Shown piece by piece: positions 15,849 through 24,695 of a stretch of DNA of 64,000 nt. The number at the start of each line of letters is the position of its first letter. Position 1 is the stretch's first letter. The notes below the pieces were generated by a model, which saw only the letters and a program-made list of their open reading frames with translations, did no database searches and was not told where the DNA came from. Location: contig NZ_JBFONT020000002.1 in the NCBI RefSeq assembly GCF_040779325.2, positions 186,001 to 250,000 on the forward strand, given 5' to 3'. This DNA comes from Aestuariibius violaceus (GTDB lineage Bacteria > Pseudomonadota > Alphaproteobacteria > Rhodobacterales > Rhodobacteraceae). The translations under genes and the position numbers were made by a program.

Positions 15849-18128
15849 ATGTCCGATCCTTCCCTGCATGCCCCGGACCAGCGGGGCGACATTGGCGCCC
15901 TGCTGGAGATTGACCCGGACGGGGTATCGGCGGAGGAGGCACCGGATCTGCTGGCCCAACTGGCAGCGGAGATCGGCGCGGCAAACCTTGCGTATCACCG
16001 GGACGATGCGCCTGAGATCTCCGATGCGGAATATGACCGGCTGAAGCAGGTCAATGCCGCGCTCGAGGCGCGGTTTCCGGATCTGGTGCGTGAGAACAGC
16101 CCCAGTGAACAGGTTGGTGCGGCGCCGTCGGAGGGGTTTTCGAAGGTCGTTCATGCCCAGCGGATGCTGTCGCTATCGAATGCGTTCACGGACGAGGATG
16201 TGACGGATTTCGCGCAAGGGATCGCGCGGTATCTGGGGCTCGATGCGGCGCCTGCCTTCACGGCCGAGCCGAAGATTGACGGGTTGTCGTTGTCTTTACG
16301 CTATGAGGGCGGCCGGCTGGCGCAGGCGGCGACGCGGGGCGATGGCTCGGTCGGTGAGAAGGTGACGGCCAATGCGCGGACCGTGGCGGACATTCCGGAG
16401 GTGCTCAATGGGGCGCCGGAGGTTCTGGAGGTGCGCGGTGAAGTCTATATGGCGCATGGGGATTTCGCGGCGCTGAACGCGCGTCAGGAGGCAGAGGGCG
16501 CCAAGGTGTTCGCCAATCCGCGGAATGCGGCGGCGGGATCGCTTCGCCAGCTTGATGCGGAGATCACGCGGACCCGGCCCCTGAGGTTTTTTGCTTATGC
16601 CTGGGGAGAGCTGTCGGCGCCTTTGGCGGAAAGCCAGAGCACGGCGCTGGAGCGGCTACGCGCGCTGGGGTTTCAGGTCAATCCTTTGACGCGCCGTTGC
16701 GCAAGTGTTGAGGAGATGATCGACCAGTACCGCGAGATCGAGGCGCAGCGGGCGACGCTGGGCTACGATATCGACGGGGTCGTCTACAAGGTCGACGATC
16801 TGGACTATCAGCGGCGGCTGGGGATGCGGTCGACCACGCCGCGCTGGGCGATTGCGCATAAATTCCCGGCAGAGCTTGCCTGGACCCGGCTTGAGGCGAT
16901 CGACATCCAAGTGGGTCGGACGGGCGCGTTGAGCCCCGTGGCGCGACTACAGCCCGTGACGGTCGGTGGCGTCGTGGTGTCGAACGCGACGCTGCACAAT
17001 GAGGATTACATCGCCGGGCGTGACGCGAACGGGCAGCCGATCCGGGACGGCAAGGACATCCGCGTCGGTGACTGGGTCCAGGTCTATCGGGCGGGCGACG
17101 TGATCCCGAAGGTGGCTGATGTGGACCTCGCGAAGCGGCCGGACAGGGCGGAGCCCTATGTGTTTCCGGAGACTTGTCCGGAATGCGGGTCCGAAGCGGT
17201 TCGGGAAGAGGGCGATGCAGTGCGGCGCTGCACGGGCGGGCTGATCTGCCCGGCGCAGGCGGTGGAGAAGCTGAAGCATTTCGTGTCGCGCGCGGCCTTC
17301 GATATCGAGGGGCTGGGGGTGAAACAGGTGGAGCAGTTCCACACCGATGGCTGGATCGCGGAGCCTGCGGATATCTTCACGCTGGAAAACCGCAAGGCTG
17401 AGGAGCTGCGCGAGCGCGAGGGGTGGGGCGAGAAGTCGGCGACCAACCTGTTTGCCGCGATCCGGGAACGGCGGCGGATCGCCTTGGGTCGCATGATCTT
17501 TGCGCTTGGGATCCGGCATGTGGGGGAGGTCGCGGCCTCTGACCTCGCGCGGCATTTCGGCAGCTGGGAGGCTTTGGCGGAGGCCGCGGATATGGCGGCC
17601 CCCGCGGCAGAGCGGTATCGCACCGCGGATGCGGCCGAACTGGCCGAACGGGAAGCGGCAGCGGATGAAGGGCGGCGGGCGCAGGTCAAGAAGGCGCGCG
17701 ATGCGGTTTGGGAGGCTGATCCGGTATCGTCCGAGGCGCGGGCGGCGTGGGACGATCTGGTGGGGATCGACGGGATCGGGGCGACGGTGGCGATTTCGCT
17801 CGTGACGACGCTGAACCAGGAGGCGGAGCGGGCCTCGATCGACCGACTGGTTGCGTTTTTGGAGATTGAGGCGCCCGCTGCCGTCGCCTCTGAAAGCCCG
17901 GTGGCGGGCAAGACGGTCGTCTTCACGGGCTCGCTGGAGCGGATGACGCGGGCTGAGGCCAAGGCGCGGGCGGAGGCTTTGGGGGCCAAGGTCTCGGGCT
18001 CGGTGTCGGCCAAGACCGACCTTGTGGTTGCCGGGCCCGGCGCGGGGTCGAAGGGCAAGAAGGCGGCGGAGCTGGGGATCGAGACGATCGACGAGGATGG
18101 CTGGCTCGCCCTGATCGGAGACGCATGA
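15849..18128 (+). CDS. ligA: NAD-dependent DNA ligase LigA
   Basis: Seals nicks during replication and repair using NAD+. The adenylation motif EPKIDGLSLSL puts the AMP-accepting lysine at about residue 142. Next come the OB domain, a four-Cys zinc finger (CPECG ... C ... C from about 440), helix-hairpin-helix repeats (LGVKQVEQF, ALGIRHVGEVAASDLA, DLVGIDGIGATVAISL) and a C-terminal BRCT domain (about 680-759). At 759 aa it is longer than E. coli LigA, with a charged insertion near 595-630 (residues EREAAADEGRR). The stop overlaps the recG start by 4 bp. Confidence 0.96.
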   Translation: MSDPSLHAPDQRGDIGALLEIDPDGVSAEEAPDLLAQLAAEIGAANLAYHRDDAPEISDAEYDRLKQVNAALEARFPDLVRENSPSEQVGAAPSEGFSKVVHAQRMLSLSNAFTDEDVTDFAQGIARYLGLDAAPAFTAEPKIDGLSLSLRYEGGRLAQAATRGDGSVGEKVTANARTVADIPEVLNGAPEVLEVRGEVYMAHGDFAALNARQEAEGAKVFANPRNAAAGSLRQLDAEITRTRPLRFFAYAWGELSAPLAESQSTALERLRALGFQVNPLTRRCASVEEMIDQYREIEAQRATLGYDIDGVVYKVDDLDYQRRLGMRSTTPRWAIAHKFPAELAWTRLEAIDIQVGRTGALSPVARLQPVTVGGVVVSNATLHNEDYIAGRDANGQPIRDGKDIRVGDWVQVYRAGDVIPKVADVDLAKRPDRAEPYVFPETCPECGSEAVREEGDAVRRCTGGLICPAQAVEKLKHFVSRAAFDIEGLGVKQVEQFHTDGWIAEPADIFTLENRKAEELREREGWGEKSATNLFAAIRERRRIALGRMIFALGIRHVGEVAASDLARHFGSWEALAEAADMAAPAAERYRTADAAELAEREAAADEGRRAQVKKARDAVWEADPVSSEARAAWDDLVGIDGIGATVAISLVTTLNQEAERASIDRLVAFLEIEAPAAVASESPVAGKTVVFTGSLERMTRAEAKARAEALGAKVSGSVSAKTDLVVAGPGAGSKGKKAAELGIETIDEDGWLALIGDA

Positions 18129-20212
18129 GCCGCCCGGAAATCCTGTTTCCGCTGTTCGGGGATCTGACGGCGCTCGACGGGATCGGGCCCAAGACGGCGC
18201 GGGCGCTGGCGGCGCTGCATGTCGAGGTGCCGAAGGATCTGCTGATGACGCTGCCGCACGGGGTGATCGACCGGCGGCGGAAGGAGAGTGTTCTGGGCGT
18301 GGCGTTGCCCGCCACTCTGACCGTGGAGGTCGAGGTCAAGGAGCATCAGCCGCCGAAATCGAAGGGGCGGCCCTATCGGGTGAACGTGGCGGATGCGAAG
18401 ACGGCGTTTCAGATCGTCTTTTTTCATGCGCAGCGGGATTATATCGCGCGGATCCTGCCGACGGGGCAGCGGCGGCTGATCTCGGGCAAGGTGGAACTGT
18501 TCGACGGGATGGCGCAGATGGTGCATCCCGATCACGTCCTGATGCCGGATGAGGCCGGGCAATTGCCGGAGTTCGAGCCGGTCTATCCGCTGACCGCCGG
18601 GGTCACGCAGAGGGTCATGGCGAAGGCGGCGGCGTCGGCCCTGGGTCTGGCGCCGGAGCTGGCAGAGTGGATCGATACGGCCCTGCTGGCGCGTGAAGGC
18701 TGGCCGGGGTGGCGGGCGGCCTTGGAAGAGGCGCATCATCCGGCGCATGCCGGAGCGGCCACGCTGACCGATCCGGCGCGGGTGCGGCTGGCGTATGATG
18801 AGCTCTTTGCCCATCAGGTCACGCTGGCATTGGCCCGGGCGCGGGACCGGGCGAAACCTGGCCGAGCGACAGAGGGCGACGGGCGGTTGCGGGACAAGGT
18901 TCTGGCCTCCTTACCCTATGCGCCGACCGCGGCGCAGGCGCGTGCGATGGCGGAGATCGCGGCGGATATGGGCCGGGGCCTGCGCATGAACCGGCTGCTG
19001 CAAGGGGATGTAGGCTCTGGCAAGACGCTGGTGGCGCTGATGGCGCTGCTGGTGGCGGTCGAGGCGGGCGGGCAGGGCGCGATGATGGCCCCGACCGAGA
19101 TTCTGGCGCGCCAGCATCTGGAGGGGTTGCAGCCTTTGGCCGAGGCCGCTGGGGTGCGGCTGGAGATCCTGACGGGTCGGGACCGCGGCGCCGAGCGGCG
19201 GGAGAAGCTGGAGGCGCTGGCGGCAGGGGAGATCGCGGTGTTGGTGGGCACCCATGCGGTGTTCCAGCGGGATGTCGTGTTCAAGGATTTGCGGCTGGCC
19301 GTGGTGGATGAACAGCACCGGTTCGGGGTGCGCCAGCGGCTGGAACTGGGGGCCAAGGGGGACCGGACGGATGTGCTGGTGATGACGGCGACGCCGATCC
19401 CGCGGAGCCTCGAGCTGGCGCAGTATGGGGACATGGAAGTGTCCGTCCTCGATGAGAAACCGCCGGGGCGGAAGCCGGTGACGACGGCGCTGGTGTCGAC
19501 AGCGAAGATGGACGCCGTTGTGGAGCGGCTGCGTGCGGCGGTGGCGGAAGGACGGCAGGCCTATTGGGTGTGTCCGCTGGTGGAGGAGAGCGAAGTGCTC
19601 GACATGACCGCGGCGGAGGAGCGGTTCAAGCGGCTGCGCGCGGCGTTGGGCGAGGGGGTGGTGGGTCTGGTCCACGGCCAAATGCCGACGGTCGAGAAGG
19701 ACGCTGCGATGGCGAAGTTCGTCGCCGGCGAGACCTCGGTTCTGGTCGCGACCACGGTGATCGAGGTTGGCGTGAATGTGCCCAACGCCTCGATCATGGT
19801 GATCGAGCGGGCCGAGACGTTCGGGCTGGCGCAATTGCACCAGCTCAGGGGCAGGGTCGGCCGGGGTAGTGCGGCGTCGACCTGTCTTCTGATGTATCAA
19901 GCTCCACTGAGCGAGAGTGGCGAGCGGCGTTTGCAGATCCTGCGCGAGACCGAGGACGGGTTCCGGATCGCCGAGGAGGATCTGGCGATGCGGGGAGCGG
20001 GGGATGTGTTGGGCACGGCGCAATCGGGCCTGCCGCGGTTCCGCATCGCGGATCTGGAGCGGCAGGCGGCGCTGATGGCCGTGGCACAATCCGATGCGCG
20101 CAAGTTACTAGCCGATGATCCCGACCTGACGACGGAGCGCGGGCAGGCGGTGCGGGTGCTTCTGTGGCTGATGGAGCAGGACAAGGGGATCCGTTTGATT
20201 TCAATTGGTTAA
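18125..20212 (+). CDS. recG: ATP-dependent DNA helicase RecG
   Basis: Branch-migration helicase that regresses stalled forks and processes Holliday junctions. The N-terminal wedge/OB domain (about 1-180) is followed by helicase domains with Walker A GDVGSGKT (about residue 295), APTEILARQH, Walker B VVDEQHRFGVRQR, MTATPIPRSL, and C-terminal motifs VIEVGVNVPNA and QLRGRVGRG. The product is 695 aa. ATG 18125 overlaps the ligA stop, so ligA and recG are translated together. Confidence 0.96.
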   Translation: MSRPEILFPLFGDLTALDGIGPKTARALAALHVEVPKDLLMTLPHGVIDRRRKESVLGVALPATLTVEVEVKEHQPPKSKGRPYRVNVADAKTAFQIVFFHAQRDYIARILPTGQRRLISGKVELFDGMAQMVHPDHVLMPDEAGQLPEFEPVYPLTAGVTQRVMAKAAASALGLAPELAEWIDTALLAREGWPGWRAALEEAHHPAHAGAATLTDPARVRLAYDELFAHQVTLALARARDRAKPGRATEGDGRLRDKVLASLPYAPTAAQARAMAEIAADMGRGLRMNRLLQGDVGSGKTLVALMALLVAVEAGGQGAMMAPTEILARQHLEGLQPLAEAAGVRLEILTGRDRGAERREKLEALAAGEIAVLVGTHAVFQRDVVFKDLRLAVVDEQHRFGVRQRLELGAKGDRTDVLVMTATPIPRSLELAQYGDMEVSVLDEKPPGRKPVTTALVSTAKMDAVVERLRAAVAEGRQAYWVCPLVEESEVLDMTAAEERFKRLRAALGEGVVGLVHGQMPTVEKDAAMAKFVAGETSVLVATTVIEVGVNVPNASIMVIERAETFGLAQLHQLRGRVGRGSAASTCLLMYQAPLSESGERRLQILRETEDGFRIAEEDLAMRGAGDVLGTAQSGLPRFRIADLERQAALMAVAQSDARKLLADDPDLTTERGQAVRVLLWLMEQDKGIRLISIG

Positions 20213-20287
20213 CTGCAGAACGCCATTTTGTTCGCGAATGTTCTTAAAAAGTTCTTTACTTTGCGTTTGGTTAATGAGAACAAAAGG

Positions 20288-20302
20288 TCAACGAAGCGTT
20301 AA
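20288..20302 (+). promoter_or_regulatory. CtrA-box-like site overlapping the ribosome site of a small gene
   Basis: TCAA-N7-TTAA, one mismatch from TTAA-N7-TTAA, ending inside the AAGGAG ribosome site of the 40-aa ORF. Other TTAA tetramers occur at 20209, 20244 and 20271. This is only a weak candidate, as short A/T-rich motifs are common in promoters. Confidence 0.25.
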
Positions 20303-20314
20303 GGAGATACGCCG

Positions 20315-20437
20315 ATGGCCAAGGAGATCAAAACCGCTCTTGCCCGTTCCCGGTCCACGATCGTGGGCGATGCCGTCGGTGCCGTATCGCTTGTCGTGAT
20401 GTTGTTTGTCGGGCTCTCTCTGCCCGGTCTGATCTGA
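20315..20437 (+). CDS. 40-aa single-pass membrane peptide, unknown function
   Basis: Encodes MAKEIKTALARSRSTIVGDA followed by a hydrophobic helix (GAVSLVVMLFVGLSLPGLI). A strong AAGGAG site lies 8 bp before the ATG, the upstream 100 bp is A/T-rich for this genome, and a rho-independent terminator follows at 20625. This is a well-equipped single-gene unit. The basic N-terminus suggests an N-in topology. Function unknown. Small proteins of this look are, in my memory, common in Rhodobacteraceae. Confidence 0.65.
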   Translation: MAKEIKTALARSRSTIVGDAVGAVSLVVMLFVGLSLPGLI

Positions 20438-20624
20438 GGAGACCTGAGAGAGACCGATCAGCCTGCGGTCCGTGCCGATCCCGCCTTTTGCGCGTTCCTG
20501 TCCCAACATTTATGCGCTGAAACGGAGGCCTTGCCTGTTCCGCCTCCGTCCGGGTCCCGAGGGTTCTTGCCTCCCCTCTTGATCCATTGCGGGCTTCGGG
20601 TCCCACGCGGACACGCTTTTCTCC

Positions 20625-20664
20625 GCCGCCGTCCTTCTCCCAGGACGTGCGGCGGCTTTTTTTT
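20625..20664 (+). terminator. Rho-independent terminator between convergent genes
   Basis: GCCGCC-GTCC pairs with GGAC-(GTGC)-GGCGGC across a loop, with a 4-nt bulge, followed by eight T residues. The T-run overlaps the TAA of the convergent NifU-like gene at 20663. Confidence 0.8.
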
Positions 20665-21109
20665 ATGCCTTGGCCTTGGCAGCTTCGAAGGCGTCGAGCG
20701 TGGCGTCGAAAGCAAGCATGATCGAGGCGTGACGGTTTTTGTAGTCCTTGGCGGGTTCCAGGACCTCGAGCCCGTCGAAGGGGGCGCCGGGAACGGGGCC
20801 GTTTTCCTTCAGCATGGCGTGAAGCGCGTCACGACCCGCGCGGACCTCCGGTTCGGTCAGGCCGATGATGTTGGCGCCGACGACGGAGGCCGCGGCTTGC
20901 CCGAGGGCGCAGGCTTTGACGTCCTGGGCGTAGTCGGTGATCGCGCCGTTTTCGACCTGCAGGTCGACGGTGACGGTGGAGCCGCAGAGCGGCGAGCGGC
21001 GCTTGGCTGTCGCCGTGGGATGCTCAAGCCGCTCGGTCCGTGGCATGTCGGCAGCGAGCGCAAGGATGCGGCTGGAATAGAGCTTCATCAGGTCGGCATC
21101 GGTGGGCAT
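20663..21109 (-). CDS. NifU-like iron-sulfur cluster scaffold protein
   Basis: 148-aa protein of the IscU/NifU N-terminal family, which assembles and passes on Fe-S clusters. Scaffold cysteines are seen in RRSPLCGSTVTVDL (about residue 37) and in VKACALGQAAASV (about 65). The third Cys expected near the C-terminus is not evident, and the C-terminal helix is short, so this is a divergent branch. ATG 21109 is chosen; the longer frame to 21322 is proline/serine-rich shadow of hisI. It is head-to-head with hisI, with only about 68 bp between starts. Confidence 0.82.
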   Translation of the reverse strand: MPTDADLMKLYSSRILALAADMPRTERLEHPTATAKRRSPLCGSTVTVDLQVENGAITDYAQDVKACALGQAAASVVGANIIGLTEPEVRAGRDALHAMLKENGPVPGAPFDGLEVLEPAKDYKNRHASIMLAFDATLDAFEAAKAKA

Positions 21110-21177
21110 GGTCTGGCCTCTGCTCGGGTTTGTTCCTAGATAGGCCGCCTGTCCGCCCAAGCCAAAGGGAAAGTGCG

Positions 21178-21543
21178 ATGGCTTTCGATCCTGAGACGCT
21201 GAGCTACGATGCGCGGGGGCTGTTGCCCGTGATTGCGCAGGAGGCGGAGACGGGTGAGGTGCTGATGCTCGCCTGGATGAACGCGGAGGCGGTGCGGCGG
21301 ACGCTGGAGACCGGACGGGCAACCTATTGGTCGCGGTCGCGGCAGGCCTTCTGGGTCAAGGGAGAGACCTCGGGGAACGTTCAGGAGCTGGTGGAGCTGC
21401 GGGTGGATTGCGACCGGGATTGCCTGCTGGCGCTGGTGCGGCAGACCGGGCCGGCCTGCCATACGGGCGCGCGGACCTGCTTCTTTACCGCGGTGCGGGA
21501 GGGGGAGGAGGCATTGGTTGAGGGATCCGGCGGGAGTATCTGA
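21178..21543 (+). CDS. hisI: Phosphoribosyl-AMP cyclohydrolase HisI
   Basis: Third step of histidine synthesis: opens the purine ring of phosphoribosyl-AMP. Family motifs: MLAWMNAEAVRRTLETGRAT, YWSRSRQAFWVKGETSGN, the metal-binding DCDRDCLLALV and the zinc-binding CHTGARTCFF. This is a stand-alone HisI, not fused to HisE. The product is 121 aa. The last residues (GSGGSI) and the stop are encoded by a copy of a dispersed intergenic repeat (see 21525-21543), so the tail is probably not functional sequence. Confidence 0.93.
   Translation: MAFDPETLSYDARGLLPVIAQEAETGEVLMLAWMNAEAVRRTLETGRATYWSRSRQAFWVKGETSGNVQELVELRVDCDRDCLLALVRQTGPACHTGARTCFFTAVREGEEALVEGSGGSI
21525..21543 (+). repeat. Short dispersed repeat, copy 1 (inside hisI 3' end)
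   Basis: ATCCGGCGGGAGTATCTGA matches the left part of the copy at 21591 (CCGGCGGGAGTATTTG). Here it supplies the end of the hisI reading frame. Confidence 0.55.
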
Positions 21544-21590
21544 CCTCTGTTCGCAAAAGGCTGGATGAACCGCTTGCGACAGATGTTGGA

Positions 21591-21622
21591 GCCTCCGGCG
21601 GGAGTATTTGTGGCCAGATGAA
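21591..21622 (+). repeat. Short dispersed repeat, copy 2
   Basis: GCCTCCGGCGGGAGTATTTG followed by TGGCCAGATGAA, in the gap between hisI and gluQ. It matches copy 3 at 24907 through GGAGTATTTnTGGCnAGATGA. I recall similar strings as frequent intergenic elements in roseobacter genomes; this is memory, not a search. Confidence 0.6.
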
Positions 21623-21671
21623 TGACGGGGCTTTCCAGTCCCGGGGGCATTAAGGTTAATGGCTGTTGTGG

Positions 21672-22550
21672 TTAACGGACGGTGGCTGAAGGCGTGGTGA
21701 GGCCGACCTTTTGGCGGATGTCGGTTGGCGTGAGGCCTTCGGCGCGGTAGCGGGCCAGAGCGCGGGCATCGTCGCGTTTGGCGAGGCGTTTGCCGGTGTC
21801 GTCGCGGATCAGGCGGTGGTGGTGGTAGATTGGCGTCGGCAGGCCGAGGAGGCGCTGAAGAAGAACGTGGATCTGCGTTGCTTCGAAGAGATCCTCGCCG
21901 CGGACCACATGGGTGATCTTCTGATAGGCGTCATCGAGGACCACGGAGAGGTGATAGCTCGTCCCCATGTCGCGGCGGGCGAGGACGATGTCGCCGACAT
22001 TTTGGATGAGGTCTTTCGGGGATATCCGGATGTCTCCGACCTCGCCATGGGGACCGCGGCCGGTCTCTTTGAAGGTCGATGTATCGAGGGATGCGACAGC
22101 CTTGGTGACGTCGAGGCGAAGGGCGAAGCCCTTTGGGCGCGGGCCTTGGAGGGGCTGGTCCGGACGGCAGGTGCCGGGATAGATCAGGCCGTCGGGCCCG
22201 ATGAGGGGCGCGCCTTCTTGCGGGGCGGATAAGGCGTCTTCGATGTCGCGCCGGGTGCAGGTGCAGGGGTAGAGCAGGCCGTGCCGCCAGAGCGTGTCGA
22301 GGGCGGCGTTGTAGGCTTCCATGCGCTCGGATTGGCGGAGGACGGGTTTGGGCCAGTCGAGGACGAGCCAGTGGAGATCGTCGTAGATCTGCGCCTCCCA
22401 GTCGGGGCGGGCGCGGCTTTGATCGATATCCTCGATCCGCAGGAGGAAGGTACCGCCCTCGGCACGGGCAAGGTCATAGGCTGTCATGGCCGAGAAGGCG
22501 TGGCCGAGGTGGAGGGGCCCTGTGGGTGAAGGCGCGAAGCGGGTCCTCAC
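21672..22550 (-). CDS. gluQ: Glutamyl-Q tRNA(Asp) synthetase
   Basis: Truncated GluRS paralogue (292 aa) that lacks the anticodon-binding domain. It attaches glutamate to queuosine at position 34 of tRNA-Asp. The HIGH-type motif FAPSPTGPLHLGHAF is at the N-terminus, with LLRIEDIDQSRARPDW and the zinc cysteines in YPCTCTRRD and GTCR. The KMSKS-like segment is KRLAKRD. GTG 22550 overlaps the stop of the upstream methyltransferase by 4 bp; the open frame to 22640 is not used. Confidence 0.92.
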   Translation of the reverse strand: MRTRFAPSPTGPLHLGHAFSAMTAYDLARAEGGTFLLRIEDIDQSRARPDWEAQIYDDLHWLVLDWPKPVLRQSERMEAYNAALDTLWRHGLLYPCTCTRRDIEDALSAPQEGAPLIGPDGLIYPGTCRPDQPLQGPRPKGFALRLDVTKAVASLDTSTFKETGRGPHGEVGDIRISPKDLIQNVGDIVLARRDMGTSYHLSVVLDDAYQKITHVVRGEDLFEATQIHVLLQRLLGLPTPIYHHHRLIRDDTGKRLAKRDDARALARYRAEGLTPTDIRQKVGLTTPSATVR

Positions 22551-23149
22551 GCTTTTTCGAGGACGTAGACAGTCGATTTGAGGCCGATCCCCGGCAGGTG
22601 GTCGCCGTATTCGCGGAAGAGAAGGCGGGTGGCGCCGCAATCGATCCAGTCGTTGAGGGCGCCCGTGTAGGCGGGATCTTTCAGTGTGTGATCGTTGTAG
22701 CTGAGGCCGAGATGGCCGCCCTGGGGGAGGGCCTTGAGGAGATCGCCCAGGGTTGAGGGTGGCGCGGCACCTGCGCTGACGACGCCGGAGGCGCAGATCG
22801 TGGAATAGCCGCTAGGGATCGGATCGGTCGGGGCGATATGGGAGAGACTGCGGTAGATCGCCTTTTCTCGGGCCTTGGCCAGCATCTCTTCAGAAATGTC
22901 GGTGCCGTCGATCTGAGCGAAGCCCGCGGCCTTCAGCGCGAGGCCGGAGAGGCCGGTGCCACAACCGAAATCGAGGATGGGGGTGGTCTTGTCGGCATGA
23001 TCGCTCAGCGCGTTGGCGAGGCGTTCTGGCGTCACGTATCCCGCGACCGAGACCTCTTCGTCATAGCTCGCGGCCCATTCGGTATAGATCTGGCGCCGCT
23101 CGTCATCGGTTTCGGCGGCGTAGATGCGGTCGAGGAAGGTGCTGGCCAT
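22547..23149 (-). CDS. Class I SAM-dependent methyltransferase
   Basis: 200-aa methyltransferase with the SAM-binding motif I ILDFGCGTGLSGLAL (about residue 59) and the acidic loop GTDISEEMLAKAREK. The N-terminal segment DDERRQIYTEWAASYDEEVS resembles small-molecule methyltransferases of the Williams-Beuren/UbiE-like type. Substrate unknown. It lies 21 bp after trmFO and overlaps gluQ, so all three are probably one transcript. Confidence 0.85.
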   Translation of the reverse strand: MASTFLDRIYAAETDDERRQIYTEWAASYDEEVSVAGYVTPERLANALSDHADKTTPILDFGCGTGLSGLALKAAGFAQIDGTDISEEMLAKAREKAIYRSLSHIAPTDPIPSGYSTICASGVVSAGAAPPSTLGDLLKALPQGGHLGLSYNDHTLKDPAYTGALNDWIDCGATRLLFREYGDHLPGIGLKSTVYVLEKA

Positions 23150-23170
23150 GGAGGAACGGTAGGGCGGTCC

Positions 23171-24526
23171 TCAGGCTGCGTCCAGTTTCGGGGCCGTGAG
23201 CCAGGCTTGCCAGTCGGCCTTGGCGCGGTCGGTATAGGCCTTGTAGCGGTCCTTGCGGCCGCGGCGTCCGCCCTTGAGGCCGGCGACGGGGGGGAAAAGG
23301 CCGAAATTGACGTTCATCGGCTGGAAGGTCTTGGCATCGGCGCCGCCAGTGATGTGGGTGACGAGGGCGCCTGTGGCGGTGGTGGGTGGGACCGGGGGGA
23401 GGGTTTGGCCGGTGATTTCGGCCACGGCGAGGCGGGCGGCGAGGAGGCCCATCGCGGCGCTTTCCACGTAGCCCTCGACGCCGGTGATCTGGCCCGCGAA
23501 GCGGATGTTAGGGCACGACTTGAGGCGCATCTGGGCGTCGAGGAGGGTCGGGGAATTCAGGAACGTGTTGCGGTGGATGCCGCCGAGGCGGGCGAAGCGG
23601 GCGTTTTCAAGTCCGGGGATATTTTTAAAAACAGTGGTTTGGGCGCCGTATTTCATCTTCGTCTGGAAGCCGACGATATTGTAGAGCGTGCCGAGCGCGT
23701 TATCCCTGCGGAGCTGGACGACGGCGTAGGGTTTGACCTCGGGTTGGTGCGGGTTGGTGAGGCCGACCGGTTTCATCGGGCCGAAGCGGAGCGTTTCGCG
23801 GCCGCGTTCTGCCATGACTTCGATCGGGAGGCAGCCGTCGAAATAGCCGGCGGTCTCCCCCGGTTTGAATTCGGTCTTTTCCGCGGCCAGAAGCGCGTCG
23901 ATGAAGGCTTCGTACTGATCCCGGTCCATCGGGCAGTTGAGGTAGGCGGTGCGTTCTTCCTCGGTCTCGCCCTTGTCGTAGCGGGACTGCATCCAGGCCT
24001 TCGACATGTCGATGCTGTCATGATGGACGATGGGCGCGATGGCGTCGAAGAAGGCGAGGGCGTCGGTGCCGGTTTCCTGCTGGATGGCCTGGGCCAAGGC
24101 GCCGGAGGTGAGGGGGCCGGTGGCGATGATCCAGTGGCCGTCGGTGGGGAGCGTTGTGATTTCTTCGTTTGATATCTTGATGTTGGGGTGGGATTTGAGA
24201 GTTTCTGTGATGGTCTCGGCGAAGGGTTCCCGGTCGACGGCGAGCGCCCCGCCCGCAGGCAGGCGGTGGCGGTCGGCGGTGGTCATGATGAGACCGTTCG
24301 CCTGACGCATCTCCCAATGGAGGAGGCCGACGGCGTTCTGTTCGTCATCGTCGGAGCGGAAGGAGTTGGAGCAGACCATCTCTCCCAGATTGCCGGTCTG
24401 GTGGGCGAAGGTTTCGACCTTGGGGCGCATCTCGTGGAGGACGACCTGCAGCCCCGCATTGGCGGCCTGCCAGGCGGCCTCGGACCCGGCCATGCCGCCG
24501 CCGACGATGTGGAGTGTGTTGGACAT
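23171..24526 (-). CDS. trmFO: Methylenetetrahydrofolate-tRNA (uracil-5-)-methyltransferase TrmFO
   Basis: Folate- and FAD-dependent enzyme that makes m5U54 in the T-loop of tRNA. The N-terminal FAD motif HIVGGGMAGSEAAWQAA is followed by the family block QTGNLGEMVCSNSFRSDD with its catalytic-region cysteine, and LNCPMDRDQYEAF. The C-terminal half includes FAGQITGVEGYVESAAMGL. The product is 451 aa, normal length. First gene of a likely trmFO-methyltransferase-gluQ operon. The phased-repeat element at 24604-24695 lies 78 bp before its start. Confidence 0.96.
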   Translation of the reverse strand: MSNTLHIVGGGMAGSEAAWQAANAGLQVVLHEMRPKVETFAHQTGNLGEMVCSNSFRSDDDEQNAVGLLHWEMRQANGLIMTTADRHRLPAGGALAVDREPFAETITETLKSHPNIKISNEEITTLPTDGHWIIATGPLTSGALAQAIQQETGTDALAFFDAIAPIVHHDSIDMSKAWMQSRYDKGETEEERTAYLNCPMDRDQYEAFIDALLAAEKTEFKPGETAGYFDGCLPIEVMAERGRETLRFGPMKPVGLTNPHQPEVKPYAVVQLRRDNALGTLYNIVGFQTKMKYGAQTTVFKNIPGLENARFARLGGIHRNTFLNSPTLLDAQMRLKSCPNIRFAGQITGVEGYVESAAMGLLAARLAVAEITGQTLPPVPPTTATGALVTHITGGADAKTFQPMNVNFGLFPPVAGLKGGRRGRKDRYKAYTDRAKADWQAWLTAPKLDAA

Positions 24527-24603
24527 GGGGGCGAAATAGTCCGCGTGGGGCCTTTTGTGAAGAGATCGTAAAGGGGGCGGTCGGGGGGATTTGCCGCACC
24601 AAC

Positions 24604-24695
24604 GCGAATCGGTTCGGGTTGGTCAGTTAATGCGGGGAAATCGGAGAAAATGGCTGTGCGGCATCCGGTCGGAATATGGGCGGCATCACGTCGGA
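24604..24695 (-). repeat. Phased 11-bp repeat element A, upstream of trmFO
   Basis: Contains GCGAATCG (24604-24611), GTTAATGC (24626-24633) and four 11-bp units at 24652, 24663, 24674 and 24685 on the + strand (GGCTGTGCGGC, ATCCGGTCGGA, ATATGGGCGGC, ATCACGTCGGA). The consensus is roughly ATCnnGTCGGM. The same parts in the same order occur at 44614-44705. Oriented toward the minus-strand gene trmFO. Confidence 0.65.

Noticed and set aside
15338..15892. 184-aa minus-strand frame across the ctrA-ligA gap
   Set aside because: Overlaps both genes, and its Arg/Ser/Pro-rich content is typical of a non-coding frame here.
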